A stretch of 64,000 bases of DNA from CAZOVB01 sp964583095 (GTDB lineage: Bacteria; Planctomycetota; Phycisphaerae; SM23-33). The notes under the pieces are model-generated. The model was not told where the DNA came from and made no database searches. It worked only from the letters and a program-made list of their open reading frames with translations. The first letter of the stretch is position 1. Every line of letters starts with the position of its first letter. The stretch is taken from the NCBI GenBank assembly GCA_964583095.1, contig CAZOVB010000009.1:1-64000 (forward strand), written 5' to 3'. The position numbers were made by a program, and so were the translations under genes. Positions 36,547-45,645 of this stretch are shown here, piece after piece.

Positions 36547-38202
36547 ATGAAGACCTGTCTTACCTGCGGACTGATTCTCCTGCTGACTCTTTCCAGCGCC
36601 CAAGCCCAGGAGGTATGGGGCAACGACCCAAGCCACAACATGGTCCTGGACGTGCGGGGGCTGCCTGAAAAGCTGGATGATTCCACGCGTCTCTGGCGCT
36701 TCGAGCACGGGGCCAGGTACGGCTATCCCATGCCGGCGGTGGTGGACGGCAAGGTCATCTTCGGCACGGGAAAAGGCGGACTGCTGGACAAGAAGTTCGC
36801 AGCCACCAAAACCACCAGCGAGAACAAGAAATACAGTGAGCTCGGCAACGGCGCCGCGGCGATCACCTGCCTGGATCTGCATACCGGCCAGCCGGTCTGG
36901 CAGGTTTTCATCCCTCATTTCACCTACAACCTGAGTTACGGCGTCTGCACGACGCCGGTGGTGGAAGGCGATCGACTCTACATCCTGGCCAAGGACGAGA
37001 TCCTCTGTCTGGACGTCGACGGCCTGGCCGACGGCAACCAGGGCATGAGCGAGGAGGAAGAACTGGCGTTTTATACCTCCGTCCGGAACGAGTTGATGGT
37101 TGAGCCCGGTGCGGTGAAAGCCTTGCCGAAACTGGCCGGCGACATCCTCTGGCGTCACCCGGTCTGGCAATACGGCTGCCAGTACGAAGACGCCACCTCC
37201 TGTTCGCCGCTTCTGATCGGCGACCAGCTTTGGGTAAGCACCTCCAGCAAGACCGGCACGGAGAACCACGGCAACGACGGGCCGCCCAAGATCCTGGTCA
37301 TCGACAAGAACACCGGCAAACTCATTGCACGAGACCGCCTGCCTGTTCCGTATGTTTTCCACGGTGAGTGGTCCTCACCGAGCCTGATGGAAGTGAACGG
37401 CAAGAAGATCGTGATCTTCCCCGACGGCCACGGGCGGATGCACGGCATGGGGATGGTCACTCCTTCCGAAGACGGCACGCCGGTGGATATCCCCACCCTC
37501 TGGACGGTGGACCTGAATCCCAGCCACTACCGCTACACGTCCGAGCGCAAGGAGATCTGCTACACCGACGACGGTCGTCTCTTCCACCGGTATCCCAAGG
37601 GCTACGCCAAGGACACCGACCGATGGGAGGGTCTGCGAACCCGGGCCGAGCACAAGCTCTTCGGACCGTGCGAGATCATCGCCATGCCGACCATCGTGGG
37701 CAACCGGATCTATATCGGCCTGGGTCGCGACTGCTATTACAATGACGTCCAGGACGGCGTGGGACGACTGATGTGCTGGGAAGTCACCGACCCGGCCACC
37801 GAGCCCCGGCTTGTCTGGGAGAGCTACGAAGTCAAGCGCACACAGTCGACAGCCTCGGTCAAGGATGGCCTGCTCTACCTGGCCGACGTCTCGGGCAAGC
37901 TCCACTGCTTCCAGGCCGATACGGGCAAGCAGCTCTGGGCGGCCGACCTGGGCAAGAAGCTCATCCTCCGCTCCCAGATGGTCGCCGACGGGCGGATCTA
38001 CGTCGCCAATGGGCGCCGGATGTTCGTCTACAAGGAAGGCCCCGTCATGGAGAAGATCAGCGAGACGCGCCTGGACGAAACGCCCTCGACCATCGAAGCC
38101 ATCGACGGAATGATCCTCTACAACGGCGACCGCGCCGTTGCGGCCTACAAGGGCCCCGTCTACCGAGGCCCCGAAGCCCAGAAGCCTGCTGCCAACGAGT
38201 AG
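36547..38202 (+). CDS. Secreted PQQ-like beta-propeller protein
   Basis: A 551-residue exported protein. ATG 36547 has CGGAG upstream and a signal peptide (C-G-L-I-L-L-L-T-L-S-S-A-Q-A-Q). It shows repeated propeller blades of the PQQ type (T-G-Q-P-V-W-Q, V-I-D-K-N-T-G-K-L-I-A, D-T-G-K-Q-L-W-A-A-D-L-G). The enzyme residues of PQQ dehydrogenases are not evident, so it is better seen as a BamB-like or binding propeller. It is homologous to the product of 45646-47253: both share the opening N-M-V-(L/V)-D, the D-G-L-A-D-G-N-(Q/D)-G-M blade and V-F-H-G-(E/Q)-W-S-S-P-S. It is convergent with the GH95 gene. The role is unknown, possibly in surface polysaccharide or redox functions. Confidence 0.75.
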   Translation: MKTCLTCGLILLLTLSSAQAQEVWGNDPSHNMVLDVRGLPEKLDDSTRLWRFEHGARYGYPMPAVVDGKVIFGTGKGGLLDKKFAATKTTSENKKYSELGNGAAAITCLDLHTGQPVWQVFIPHFTYNLSYGVCTTPVVEGDRLYILAKDEILCLDVDGLADGNQGMSEEEELAFYTSVRNELMVEPGAVKALPKLAGDILWRHPVWQYGCQYEDATSCSPLLIGDQLWVSTSSKTGTENHGNDGPPKILVIDKNTGKLIARDRLPVPYVFHGEWSSPSLMEVNGKKIVIFPDGHGRMHGMGMVTPSEDGTPVDIPTLWTVDLNPSHYRYTSERKEICYTDDGRLFHRYPKGYAKDTDRWEGLRTRAEHKLFGPCEIIAMPTIVGNRIYIGLGRDCYYNDVQDGVGRLMCWEVTDPATEPRLVWESYEVKRTQSTASVKDGLLYLADVSGKLHCFQADTGKQLWAADLGKKLILRSQMVADGRIYVANGRRMFVYKEGPVMEKISETRLDETPSTIEAIDGMILYNGDRAVAAYKGPVYRGPEAQKPAANE

Positions 38203-38235
38203 CCGATATTCCCCGGAAGGGCTGCCCGGCAGGCC

Positions 38236-40527
38236 TCAGGCTCTTCGGACGGTTATTTCCTGCCCGGGGGGCATCGTCAATTCGAGGACCTCGCCGCTGC
38301 GGGGCTGGCCATCCACGAGGACCTGCGCGCCCAGGTGATGGGCCAGGCGCAGCGTGCCCGCGCGTGTGCTCGCGACGCGGACTTCGATGACGTGCCCGCG
38401 TCGGACGGTGGCTCCGATCCGAAAGCCGCCCGGGACGCCCACGTTATCGAAGCGCAGGTTCCGCCATCCCACCGGCAGCGCCGGCAGCACGTGGACCCCA
38501 TCGCGTCGAGGCTGAACGAGGATCTCCAGGATGGCCGAGACCGCCCCCAGGGCTGCATCGAGCTGGATGATCTCGTGGCCCTGGCCCGACCAGGCCTTTT
38601 CCGCCGAGCGGTGTTCGAGGATGGAGAGTCCCGGCGCGGCATCATGGTTGGTATTGCCCCCCTCATTGGTGAAGCCCACGTCCAGCCAGTGCAGCCAGGA
38701 CACAGCAGCGGTGGGCCGATTGAATCGGCTGCACAGGATGCTCGCCCACGTCAGGCACCAGCCGGTCCAGTAGCCGGCCCCGCGGTAGATCCATGCGTCA
38801 TAGGTGTTCCCGACAATCTCCCTTCGACTCGGGTCCAGCGGATCGACGGTCTCGAAGGGATAGAAGCAGGCCATGTGCGAATGGTGGCGATGGCTTTCGT
38901 TGAGGTCCTCGCCGGCCCAGACGCCGATATGGGACGAGCTTTCCCACCCGCGCCAGACGCGGATCGCCGGCCCCGAGCCTCCCACGTCGGGTCTTTCGTC
39001 GATCAGTGTGTATTCGGGCAAATCGCGCCGGACCTCCTGCCAGCGGGGATCGGCCCCTTCGCCCAGAATTACCGCCGCTTCCGAGAGCATCTCGACCACG
39101 CTGTGCCAGGCGGCCAGTTGGAAGCTCGCGTCGGCGCCCCAGGGCCCCTGCCCGCTGCCGTGGTATTCGGGGCTGACCGAGACGGGAAGATGCAGGCGGG
39201 AGACGCCGTCGGGATCCGTCTTCCGCTCGGACATCGCGTAGTAGCCCTCGAAGGCCCCCACCAGCAGAGGCCAGGCGACTTGGCGGAGAATGGATTCGTC
39301 GCCGCTGTAGCGGTAGTGCAGCCAGGCGTGGCGGGCCATCCACGCACAGCAGCCATGGTCGATCGTGCCGATCCAGAGCCCGTCGAACACCTGGCAACGA
39401 TCGTCTGAGGCATGATGGAGCATCATCGAACCCGGGGCCTGGAAGAACCCCTCGCCGCGATTGCGCATGACGGGCAGCCACTGCTGCATCATCTTCCAGA
39501 GCGGACGGTAGCCCTGATGCAGATTGGTCGCCAGGAGCGGGCGGTACATCATCTGAACGTTGATGTTGGTGTGATAATCGTTGCTCCAGGGAGGCAGGGC
39601 GTCGTCCTCCATGAAGGGTCCCTGAAGTCCCGAGGCCACCGCTTCCGGCGATGCCCAGGACGTGCACCCCACCAGCCGGGCCAGCCCGTAGTGGTACATC
39701 CGCATCAGCGTCGCGTCGGGCAGGTCCAGTTGAGGCGTTCTGTCGCAGATGTCCGACCAGAAGAGCTCAGACTCGCGTCGGATCGTCCGGGCCTGGGCAT
39801 CCAGACGCTCCAGGGCGACCGGGCGCGGATCGTCATCGCTCTGCCTGCCCAGCGCCGTGGCCACCGTGAGCAGACTGCCCCGCCTTCGGGCTGCTATCGC
39901 CAGGGCAGGATCTTCCGGAAGCCGCTGGAGAATCGTGTGCGCCCCGTCAAGCTCGTCAGGACAGTCCACCTCGGCCGGGGGGACGCTCCACGAGGCAAGC
40001 TTTTCACCGATCCATCGCCAGGCGGGGATCAGTTCCATCTCCACCGCCTCGGCCAGGCCGGCGGGAAGCTCGATGCACGCGACCTCCTCCCTCGCCGATT
40101 GCGTGAGGGTTACAGTCTCGGCTCTGCCGTCCGGTGCTGCCAGGCGGATCTCCATGCTGCCTCGGCTCAGGTCCAGCCGAGCCGTGTCGGGCACCAGTCC
40201 GGCCGGGAAGCGAAGGACAAGCCTTCCGCCCCCGAGTTGGTAGGGCTTCCTGGGCCGCCATGGATCCTTTCCGGCCGGAGAGGCAAACGCCGCCTTGGCC
40301 TTTTCCTGCTGCCCCGCTTCCAGCCAGGCGCGAAGCTGCTGGAACGTGCAGCCGATCTGGGCCGGCATAGCCCCGCGATGGTCCCAGAACCCCGCCCGTG
40401 CGATGGTGACATTCAGCGTCTCATCTCCCCAGACCATCAAACCCACCACGCCGTTGCCCAGGCAGATGCCTGTCAACGGACGCGAAAGCGGAAACTCGAA
40501 CTCAACAACACGGGCCCTTTCGGCCAT
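38236..40527 (-). CDS. GH95-like glycosidase (alpha-L-fucosidase/galactosidase type)
   Basis: A 763-residue glycoside hydrolase of the (alpha/alpha)6 type related to family 95, which cleaves alpha-1,2-linked L-fucose or L-galactose by inversion. Seen: the N-terminal beta-sandwich with L-G-N-G-V-V-G, the N-D-Y-H-T-N-I-N-V-Q-M-M segment carrying the Asn pair that activates the base, S-P-E-Y-H with the likely general acid Glu, H-R-H-H-S-H, and I-I-Q-L-D-A-A-L-G with the likely base-associated Asp. No signal peptide is visible. AAGGAG precedes the ATG at 40527. It is the last gene of a three-gene operon after two sulfatases, so it probably acts on desulfated oligosaccharides. Confidence 0.82.
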   Translation of the reverse strand: MAERARVVEFEFPLSRPLTGICLGNGVVGLMVWGDETLNVTIARAGFWDHRGAMPAQIGCTFQQLRAWLEAGQQEKAKAAFASPAGKDPWRPRKPYQLGGGRLVLRFPAGLVPDTARLDLSRGSMEIRLAAPDGRAETVTLTQSAREEVACIELPAGLAEAVEMELIPAWRWIGEKLASWSVPPAEVDCPDELDGAHTILQRLPEDPALAIAARRRGSLLTVATALGRQSDDDPRPVALERLDAQARTIRRESELFWSDICDRTPQLDLPDATLMRMYHYGLARLVGCTSWASPEAVASGLQGPFMEDDALPPWSNDYHTNINVQMMYRPLLATNLHQGYRPLWKMMQQWLPVMRNRGEGFFQAPGSMMLHHASDDRCQVFDGLWIGTIDHGCCAWMARHAWLHYRYSGDESILRQVAWPLLVGAFEGYYAMSERKTDPDGVSRLHLPVSVSPEYHGSGQGPWGADASFQLAAWHSVVEMLSEAAVILGEGADPRWQEVRRDLPEYTLIDERPDVGGSGPAIRVWRGWESSSHIGVWAGEDLNESHRHHSHMACFYPFETVDPLDPSRREIVGNTYDAWIYRGAGYWTGWCLTWASILCSRFNRPTAAVSWLHWLDVGFTNEGGNTNHDAAPGLSILEHRSAEKAWSGQGHEIIQLDAALGAVSAILEILVQPRRDGVHVLPALPVGWRNLRFDNVGVPGGFRIGATVRRGHVIEVRVASTRAGTLRLAHHLGAQVLVDGQPRSGEVLELTMPPGQEITVRRA

Positions 40528-40639
40528 GATCGACAGCTCCTTTTCAGAACACTCGCAGAACCTTCATGCATACCCGCTCGCAGTGGATGCCGCAAGCGGG
40601 GAGATCAAATCGGAGTTCAGATGTCCCCTGTCCTGGGGC

Positions 40640-42556
40640 TCAGCTCTGCCCGAACCGGATCGAAACGCGCTGGAGCCAGCCGGGGAAATGCTCCAGGTGC
40701 GCGAAGTCTCCCGGGGCGATCTCGGGTTGCTCCAGCGAGGTGCGGAAGTGGCCGGCCGTGACCAGGCTGATGGGCTGATGGCTCAGCGGACCGGCCACCT
40801 TGCCCGAGGCGACCTGCTCGGCGTCCAGCGTGAGTGTGACGGTCCCATCGAGGCTCACCGTCGCTTCGATTTCATGCTCTCCATGGTGCAATGGCGCCTG
40901 GGCACGGACAACCTGGGTTTCCGGCGAAAAGGCCTCCCATCGGATCGGTCTGGGTACATCCCGCATGGCAAAGCACAGTTGCCCCTGTTTGACATACAGG
41001 GCAAAGCCGGCCGAAACCCCGTGCAGGCTGACCAGGACGGCTTCCGAGCCCTCGATCCGGGCCTTGGCACAGATCCGGATGCTCCGCCCTGCGATGCCGT
41101 CCAGGTGGCAACCCAGGGGGACCTCGTCGCCGTCCTTCATATTCGCCACCGCTTCGCGCGGATCCAGGCCTGCCCAGTGCAACGGCATGACTTCCTCCTC
41201 CGGCAGGAAACCGGCCAGGCGTTGCTTGATCTCCTGCCGTCCGGGGTCGCCGGCCAGGTTCCTGCTCTCGTTCGGGTCTGCCTCGGGGTCATACAACTCC
41301 TCCTGTCCGTCGGCATAGCGAATGTACGTTCCCTCCCGCGTGCGGACAGCGTGGTTGCCCGGCCCATAGGTCGTGATGGCCGGATGAGGCCAATCGCCCT
41401 GCGGAACCTCCAGCAGGGGCTTGAGGCTGTGGCCCTGCCAATGGCTCCTGGCCGGCAGGCGGCAAAGCTCCGAGAGCGTGGGATACAGATCGAGGGTCGA
41501 AACGGGGGTTTCGCATAGGCCGGTTCTGCCGGCGGGGCGCGAGATGATCAACGGCACGTTGGCCTCGGTCGCCCAGAGCCCCCACTTCTGGGTGTGGTGG
41601 CGGTTGCCGAGGTTCCAGCCGTGGTCGACCCACAGGGCCACAATCGTATTGTCGGCATGGGGCGAGGCATCCAACGTGTCGATCAGTCGGCCGATGCAGT
41701 GATCCACGTAGCTGATGCAGGCCAGGTACGCATGCACCATGCCCCGCAGCGTCCGGCGGGTTCGCAACTGGTGGTCGTTTCCCCCGACGGTCTCGTGCCC
41801 CCCCGAGCCGAGGGCTATTGTCTTGGCGAAGTCGCACAGGCCGGCAAAGGCCTCCTCGTCAACCTCGGGGACCTCGATTCGTTCCGGGTCGTACAGGTCG
41901 AAGAACCGACGCGGTGCGATCAGCGGCGTATGCGTCCGGATGAACCCAGCGCCCAGCAGAAACGGCGTGTCGTAGCTCTGCTGGAGCTTCCGGCTGCACC
42001 ACTGGGTCACGACATCATCCACCAGGCCTTTGGAGTCGTCCGTTGGTCCCCAGTAGAGCCGGCTTCGTGGACTGTCAAGCCCCTCGATGCTCGAGCGGGG
42101 GCTTGGAGAAAGTTCGAAATCCCGCTGGATCCCCTCAAACCACTCCCGGGGGTTGGATTCCTCCCAGAGCGGATCTTCGCCCTGCTCACGACTGTGCCAT
42201 TTGCCGTGGAAGATCTTTCCGCTGCCCATCGTGTGATAGCCGTTCCTGCGGAAATGCACCGGCAAGGGCAGGGCTTCTTCCAGGGCTTGGCTGTGCATCG
42301 TGTCCTTGGCGTCATTTGCGACCGAGGTGTTCACGTAGCAGCCGGACCGGCTGGGCATGAGACCCGAGAGCACTCCGGTGCGGCCCGGCACGCAGATCGG
42401 GGCCGGACAGAATGCGTTGGTAAACAGCGTCCCTCGCTGAGCCAGGCGGTCGATATGCGGCGTCCGGGCCGAGGGGTACTTGCCCATGCACCGGGGCCAG
42501 TGGTTCATGTCGTCAATGGCGATGAAAAGCACATTGGGTCTTGTATCAGTGGTCAC
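40640..42556 (-). CDS. Sulfatase with extra C-terminal domain
   Basis: A 638-residue formylglycine sulfatase. The GTG start at 42556 is chosen because GGGAG lies six bases upstream and P-N-V-L-F-I-A-I-D-D-M-N-H-W follows at once. This opening resembles iduronate-2-sulfatase-like members. The maturation motif is C-V-P-G-R (Cys55), with Gly at the fourth place where Ser or Ala is commoner. A second metal site reads W-V-D-H-G-W. The sulfatase core ends near 475; about 160 further residues form a beta-rich domain (G-F-A-L-Y-V-K-Q-G-Q-L, H-E-I-E-A-T-V-S-L-D-G-T) as in many planctomycete arylsulfatases. No signal peptide. Middle gene of the operon with GH95. Confidence 0.9.
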   Translation of the reverse strand: MTTDTRPNVLFIAIDDMNHWPRCMGKYPSARTPHIDRLAQRGTLFTNAFCPAPICVPGRTGVLSGLMPSRSGCYVNTSVANDAKDTMHSQALEEALPLPVHFRRNGYHTMGSGKIFHGKWHSREQGEDPLWEESNPREWFEGIQRDFELSPSPRSSIEGLDSPRSRLYWGPTDDSKGLVDDVVTQWCSRKLQQSYDTPFLLGAGFIRTHTPLIAPRRFFDLYDPERIEVPEVDEEAFAGLCDFAKTIALGSGGHETVGGNDHQLRTRRTLRGMVHAYLACISYVDHCIGRLIDTLDASPHADNTIVALWVDHGWNLGNRHHTQKWGLWATEANVPLIISRPAGRTGLCETPVSTLDLYPTLSELCRLPARSHWQGHSLKPLLEVPQGDWPHPAITTYGPGNHAVRTREGTYIRYADGQEELYDPEADPNESRNLAGDPGRQEIKQRLAGFLPEEEVMPLHWAGLDPREAVANMKDGDEVPLGCHLDGIAGRSIRICAKARIEGSEAVLVSLHGVSAGFALYVKQGQLCFAMRDVPRPIRWEAFSPETQVVRAQAPLHHGEHEIEATVSLDGTVTLTLDAEQVASGKVAGPLSHQPISLVTAGHFRTSLEQPEIAPGDFAHLEHFPGWLQRVSIRFGQS

Positions 42557-42604
42557 GTTTTCTCCCGATTGCAGGTCGGAGGGCAGGGATGGACGAGAGT
42601 TCCT

Positions 42605-42740
42605 TATCGGCGTTGGCCCGCAGGCTTGCCGGAGCTGCGGGCCGCGTTGCGACGAAACGCGCTTGGCGTGATGCCTACGCGACGCTTGAAGATCTTGCAC
42701 AAATCGCTGGCACTTTGGAAGCGAGAAATACCTGTTCCGC
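42605..42740 (-). pseudogene. AraC family HTH, C-terminal remnant
   Basis: In the gap between the two minus-strand sulfatases, a frame ending at TAA (42605-42607) reads S-A-S-D-L-C-K-I-F-K-R-R-V-G-I-T-P, then S-A-F-R-R-N. This is the end of an AraC-type second helix-turn-helix. Only ~45 codons remain, starting right after the upstream sulfatase stop. It resembles the C-terminus of the intact XylR-type regulator at 44475-45623 but is not a copy of it. Confidence 0.6.
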
Positions 42741-42757
42741 CTATGGCGAACCGCACC

Positions 42758-44356
42758 CTACGGTTGCTTGGCCAGGAGGTGGTCGGCGTGGATCTCGCGC
42801 AGCCGGCTGCGCTCCTCGTCGGTCAGGGTGACCATGTGCTCGGCCATGGGGTGGCCCTGCCCGATGCCGGTGCACTTGCGGGCGTAACCCGGGCCCAGGG
42901 CTTCCACGTCGGCCTGCATCTTGCCCTTGACCTTCTCGGCAAAGAGCACGCCATAGTCGGGATGCCGATGGATATTATTGGCCGGGATGTCGTGGTCGGC
43001 CCAGTCGTCGGCCTCGACGGCCTTGGAGAACACGTCGTCGCGGTGGCGGTCGATCAGTGCCTGCTTGAGCTGTCCTCCGCGCTGGTCCATCTCCAGGATC
43101 GGGCCCTGGTCGAGTTCGTCGCGAAGCCGGAAGTTCCACTCGCGCTTGTCCGCGGCGCTGTGCCAGTAGGCCCGCTCGCCATCGGAGGCGTAATACTGCC
43201 CGTTCCAGGCTCGCGAGAACTGGCTGAACACGATTCTCTCACCCGGCTGCATATTGGCGACTTCCTGCAGCGGCATGGCCTCGTCGAGGCCCTCCGGGAT
43301 TTCCAGCCCGGCCGCGGTGACCACCGTGGGCATGACGTCCAGAAGCGTAGAGGGGGCGCGGACCTCCTTGCCGGCGTCGAAGAGACCGGGCAGCCGAGCG
43401 ATCATCGGAATCCGGACCGCCCCTTCCAGCATGCAGCGCTTGCCCACGCACCCGTAATCGCCGAGCATCTCGCCGTGGTCGGTGGTGAAGAGGATCAGCG
43501 TGTTGTCGATCTCGTCGCCCAGGGCTTCCAGCAGGCGTGCGAACTGCCAGTCCAGGTAGCTGATTTCCGCGCTGTAGGCGGCCTGGATCTGTCGCAGGAG
43601 CATCCGGTCGCCTTCCACCGCATCCTCCATCCACTTGTAGCGGTTCTGGAAGAGATTGGCCCGGCAGCGATAGTCCTTGTAGTTGGCAGGCTTGCGGGGC
43701 CCGTCGAACTCGATGGGCCGGTACATGGCCGAGAAGGGGTAGGGCACGTGGAAGCCCGGATGCGGGGCGTCGAAGTGGGCGCAGATCAGGAAGGGCTTGT
43801 CGTGGTCACGCTGGGCCAGGAACCCCTTGGACTGCTCGACAATCCAGTGCGGCTTGCTGAGATGATGCGGGTAAGGCAGGGTCTCGGGAATGTAATAATG
43901 CTCGGTACCGAACCCGCCGTCAGCGCGGGGGATCCAGTCGATGCCCTGCTGGGAGAACCACTCGAAGTATTCGCTTGTGTGGACGAACCGATCAAATCCC
44001 TGGAGATTCTCCGGCGTGGGTTTGTCGGGCCCGCCGGCAAAGCGGGAATGACTCTTGCCGACCCCGAATGTCTGATACCCGGCCTGTTGGAGCATGGTCG
44101 GGAAATTTGGGTAGTCCAGGAAGATCCCGCCGAAGTTATCCGTCATGCATCCCTGGTGTCCGGGTCGGCCGCAGCCCATGCTCGCCCGCGCAGGAGCACA
44201 GACCGGGGTGGGCGTATAGGCACGGCGAAAGGCGGTTCCCTCGTTGCAGAGGCGGTCCAGCGTGGGCGTTTTGATGATCGGGTTGCCCAGTGCGGCGATG
44301 GTGTCGGCTCGCTGCTGGTCGGTGACGATCATGACAACATTGGGTGTCCGGGCCAT
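42758..44356 (-). CDS. Type I sulfatase
   Basis: A 532-residue sulfatase and first gene of the operon that runs on to a second sulfatase and GH95. Seen: P-N-V-V-M-I-V-T-D-Q-Q-R-A-D, the maturation motif C-A-P-A-R (Cys53), G-V-G-K-S-H-S-R-F, and the metal site F-T-T-D-H-G-E near 330. AAGGAG lies upstream of ATG 44356. No signal peptide. It is divergent from the XylR/AraC regulator, with an inverted repeat in the shared 118-base region, which suggests that the regulator controls this operon. The substrate is unknown. Having two sulfatases plus GH95 suggests stepwise removal of different sulfates. Confidence 0.93.
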   Translation of the reverse strand: MARTPNVVMIVTDQQRADTIAALGNPIIKTPTLDRLCNEGTAFRRAYTPTPVCAPARASMGCGRPGHQGCMTDNFGGIFLDYPNFPTMLQQAGYQTFGVGKSHSRFAGGPDKPTPENLQGFDRFVHTSEYFEWFSQQGIDWIPRADGGFGTEHYYIPETLPYPHHLSKPHWIVEQSKGFLAQRDHDKPFLICAHFDAPHPGFHVPYPFSAMYRPIEFDGPRKPANYKDYRCRANLFQNRYKWMEDAVEGDRMLLRQIQAAYSAEISYLDWQFARLLEALGDEIDNTLILFTTDHGEMLGDYGCVGKRCMLEGAVRIPMIARLPGLFDAGKEVRAPSTLLDVMPTVVTAAGLEIPEGLDEAMPLQEVANMQPGERIVFSQFSRAWNGQYYASDGERAYWHSAADKREWNFRLRDELDQGPILEMDQRGGQLKQALIDRHRDDVFSKAVEADDWADHDIPANNIHRHPDYGVLFAEKVKGKMQADVEALGPGYARKCTGIGQGHPMAEHMVTLTDEERSRLREIHADHLLAKQP

Positions 44357-44434
44357 GTGGGTTGCTCCTTACAGAGGGTCAGCGGTCCTGGAATATGCAG
44401 ACATTCTATTGCACGGCCGCTGCCGGCGATTACA

Positions 44435-44454
44435 CTAACTGATATTTCCGTTAG
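44435..44454. promoter_or_regulatory. Inverted repeat, candidate operator
   Basis: Seven-base arms with one mismatch (CTAACTG and CCGTTAG) around six AT-rich bases, 20 bases before the regulator start and 78 bases before the sulfatase start. Well placed for autoregulation and control of the divergent operon. Confidence 0.45.
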
Positions 44455-44474
44455 CCTTTTGCGCAGAGACCCGC

Positions 44475-45623
44475 ATGCCCCGCTCCTGCAAGACAGACCG
44501 CCTGCCCCGCGTATGCCTCGCCCTGCCGGCGGGCAATTCCTATTGTCGCGGCATCCTGGAAGGCCTGGCCTCCTACATCCAGAGACACGGGCCCTGGTCT
44601 ACGATTACAAGCACGCGTCTTACGAGCCCTTCGCAGATCAAGCAGATCGGCCCTGTTGACGGCTGGGTCTCGCTGCAGGTCGACGATGCCGTCATGGGAG
44701 CCCTGGAGCGAACCGGCAAGCCGGTGGTCCTGGTAGAACCCGGACGCGAAGATCAGCCCAGCGTTGTACCCGACGAGGCCGCCCTGGGACGCCTGGCCGT
44801 GGAACACTTCCGCGAGCTGGGCCTCACGAGCCTGGCCTTTTTCTCCGGGGAGCAGACCGCCTTTGGCCTGAAGCGCCGGGCGTCGTTCCTGGCCCAGGCA
44901 CACAAGTGCGGCCTGGAGATGCGCGACAACCTCACCGAGCAGCCGGCCTCGTATCACCAGGGGCGCTCCCGTCGCCGTTGGCTTACTTCGCTGCCCTCCC
45001 CGACGGGGTTGTTTCTGGTCACCTCCGGCTGGGGCAGGAGAATCCTTGCCGAGCTGTCCGATTTGGGCAGGGCGGTCCCGGAGGACCTGGCCGTTCTGAC
45101 AGCCGAATTTTCCGCCCTGGATGCCCGGCTCTGCTGGCCGGCGCTGTCTTCGGTCGACCAGGCCACAGGACGCATCGGGTTTCTGGCAGGCAAGATGCTC
45201 TCGGGCCTGATGGCCGGCCAAGGATCGCCTTGCACGCAGCTCGTCGTACCACCGGTTCGTATCTGCAAGCGGGTCAGTACCGACATGCTGGCCATCGAAG
45301 ACAAAGAGGTCCGTGAGGCGGTGGCATTCATTCGTCGCCGTGCCACCGACGGGATCACAACGGCCGACGTGTTGCGGGTCGTGCTCGTCTCGCGTCGGAC
45401 GCTGGAGCAGAAGTTCCGACGCTGCCTGGGAAGAACGATCCACAAGGAGATCCTCCGCGTCCGGTTGGCCGAGGCCAGGAGGCTGCTGACCGAGACCTCC
45501 CTGGCCCTTCCAGACATTGCCGTCCGTGTGGGCTATGAACACGCCTCGAACCTCTGCAAGGTCTTCCGCCGCGAACTGGGCCTGCGACCCTCCCAACTGA
45601 GGCAGACCACGAAAACCGTCTGA
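44475..45623 (+). CDS. XylR-type transcriptional regulator (LacI-like sensor + AraC HTH)
   Basis: A 382-residue regulator. Residues ~10-270 resemble a periplasmic-binding/LacI-type sugar sensor (V-C-L-A-L-P-A-G-N-S-Y-C-R-G-I-L-E-G-L, G-W-V-S-L-Q-V-D-D, V-P-E-D-L-A-V-L). Residues ~285-378 form an AraC DNA-binding domain (S-R-R-T-L-E-Q-K-F-R-R-C-L-G-R, R-V-G-Y-E-H-A-S-N-L-C-K-V-F-R-R-E-L-G). This layout is that of E. coli XylR, which binds xylose. Here the effector is probably a sugar released from the sulfated polymer. It is divergent from the sulfatase-sulfatase-GH95 operon, its likely target. No clear ribosome binding site precedes ATG 44475. Confidence 0.88.
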   Translation: MPRSCKTDRLPRVCLALPAGNSYCRGILEGLASYIQRHGPWSTITSTRLTSPSQIKQIGPVDGWVSLQVDDAVMGALERTGKPVVLVEPGREDQPSVVPDEAALGRLAVEHFRELGLTSLAFFSGEQTAFGLKRRASFLAQAHKCGLEMRDNLTEQPASYHQGRSRRRWLTSLPSPTGLFLVTSGWGRRILAELSDLGRAVPEDLAVLTAEFSALDARLCWPALSSVDQATGRIGFLAGKMLSGLMAGQGSPCTQLVVPPVRICKRVSTDMLAIEDKEVREAVAFIRRRATDGITTADVLRVVLVSRRTLEQKFRRCLGRTIHKEILRVRLAEARRLLTETSLALPDIAVRVGYEHASNLCKVFRRELGLRPSQLRQTTKTV

Positions 45624-45645
45624 GCAGCCCGGATGGGTCGCCGTC

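Noticed and set aside
41594..44659. Open frame of 1021 codons antisense to two sulfatases
   Set aside because: It spans two genuine sulfatase genes with intact active-site motifs; the antisense product is Val/Gly/His-rich with no known domain.
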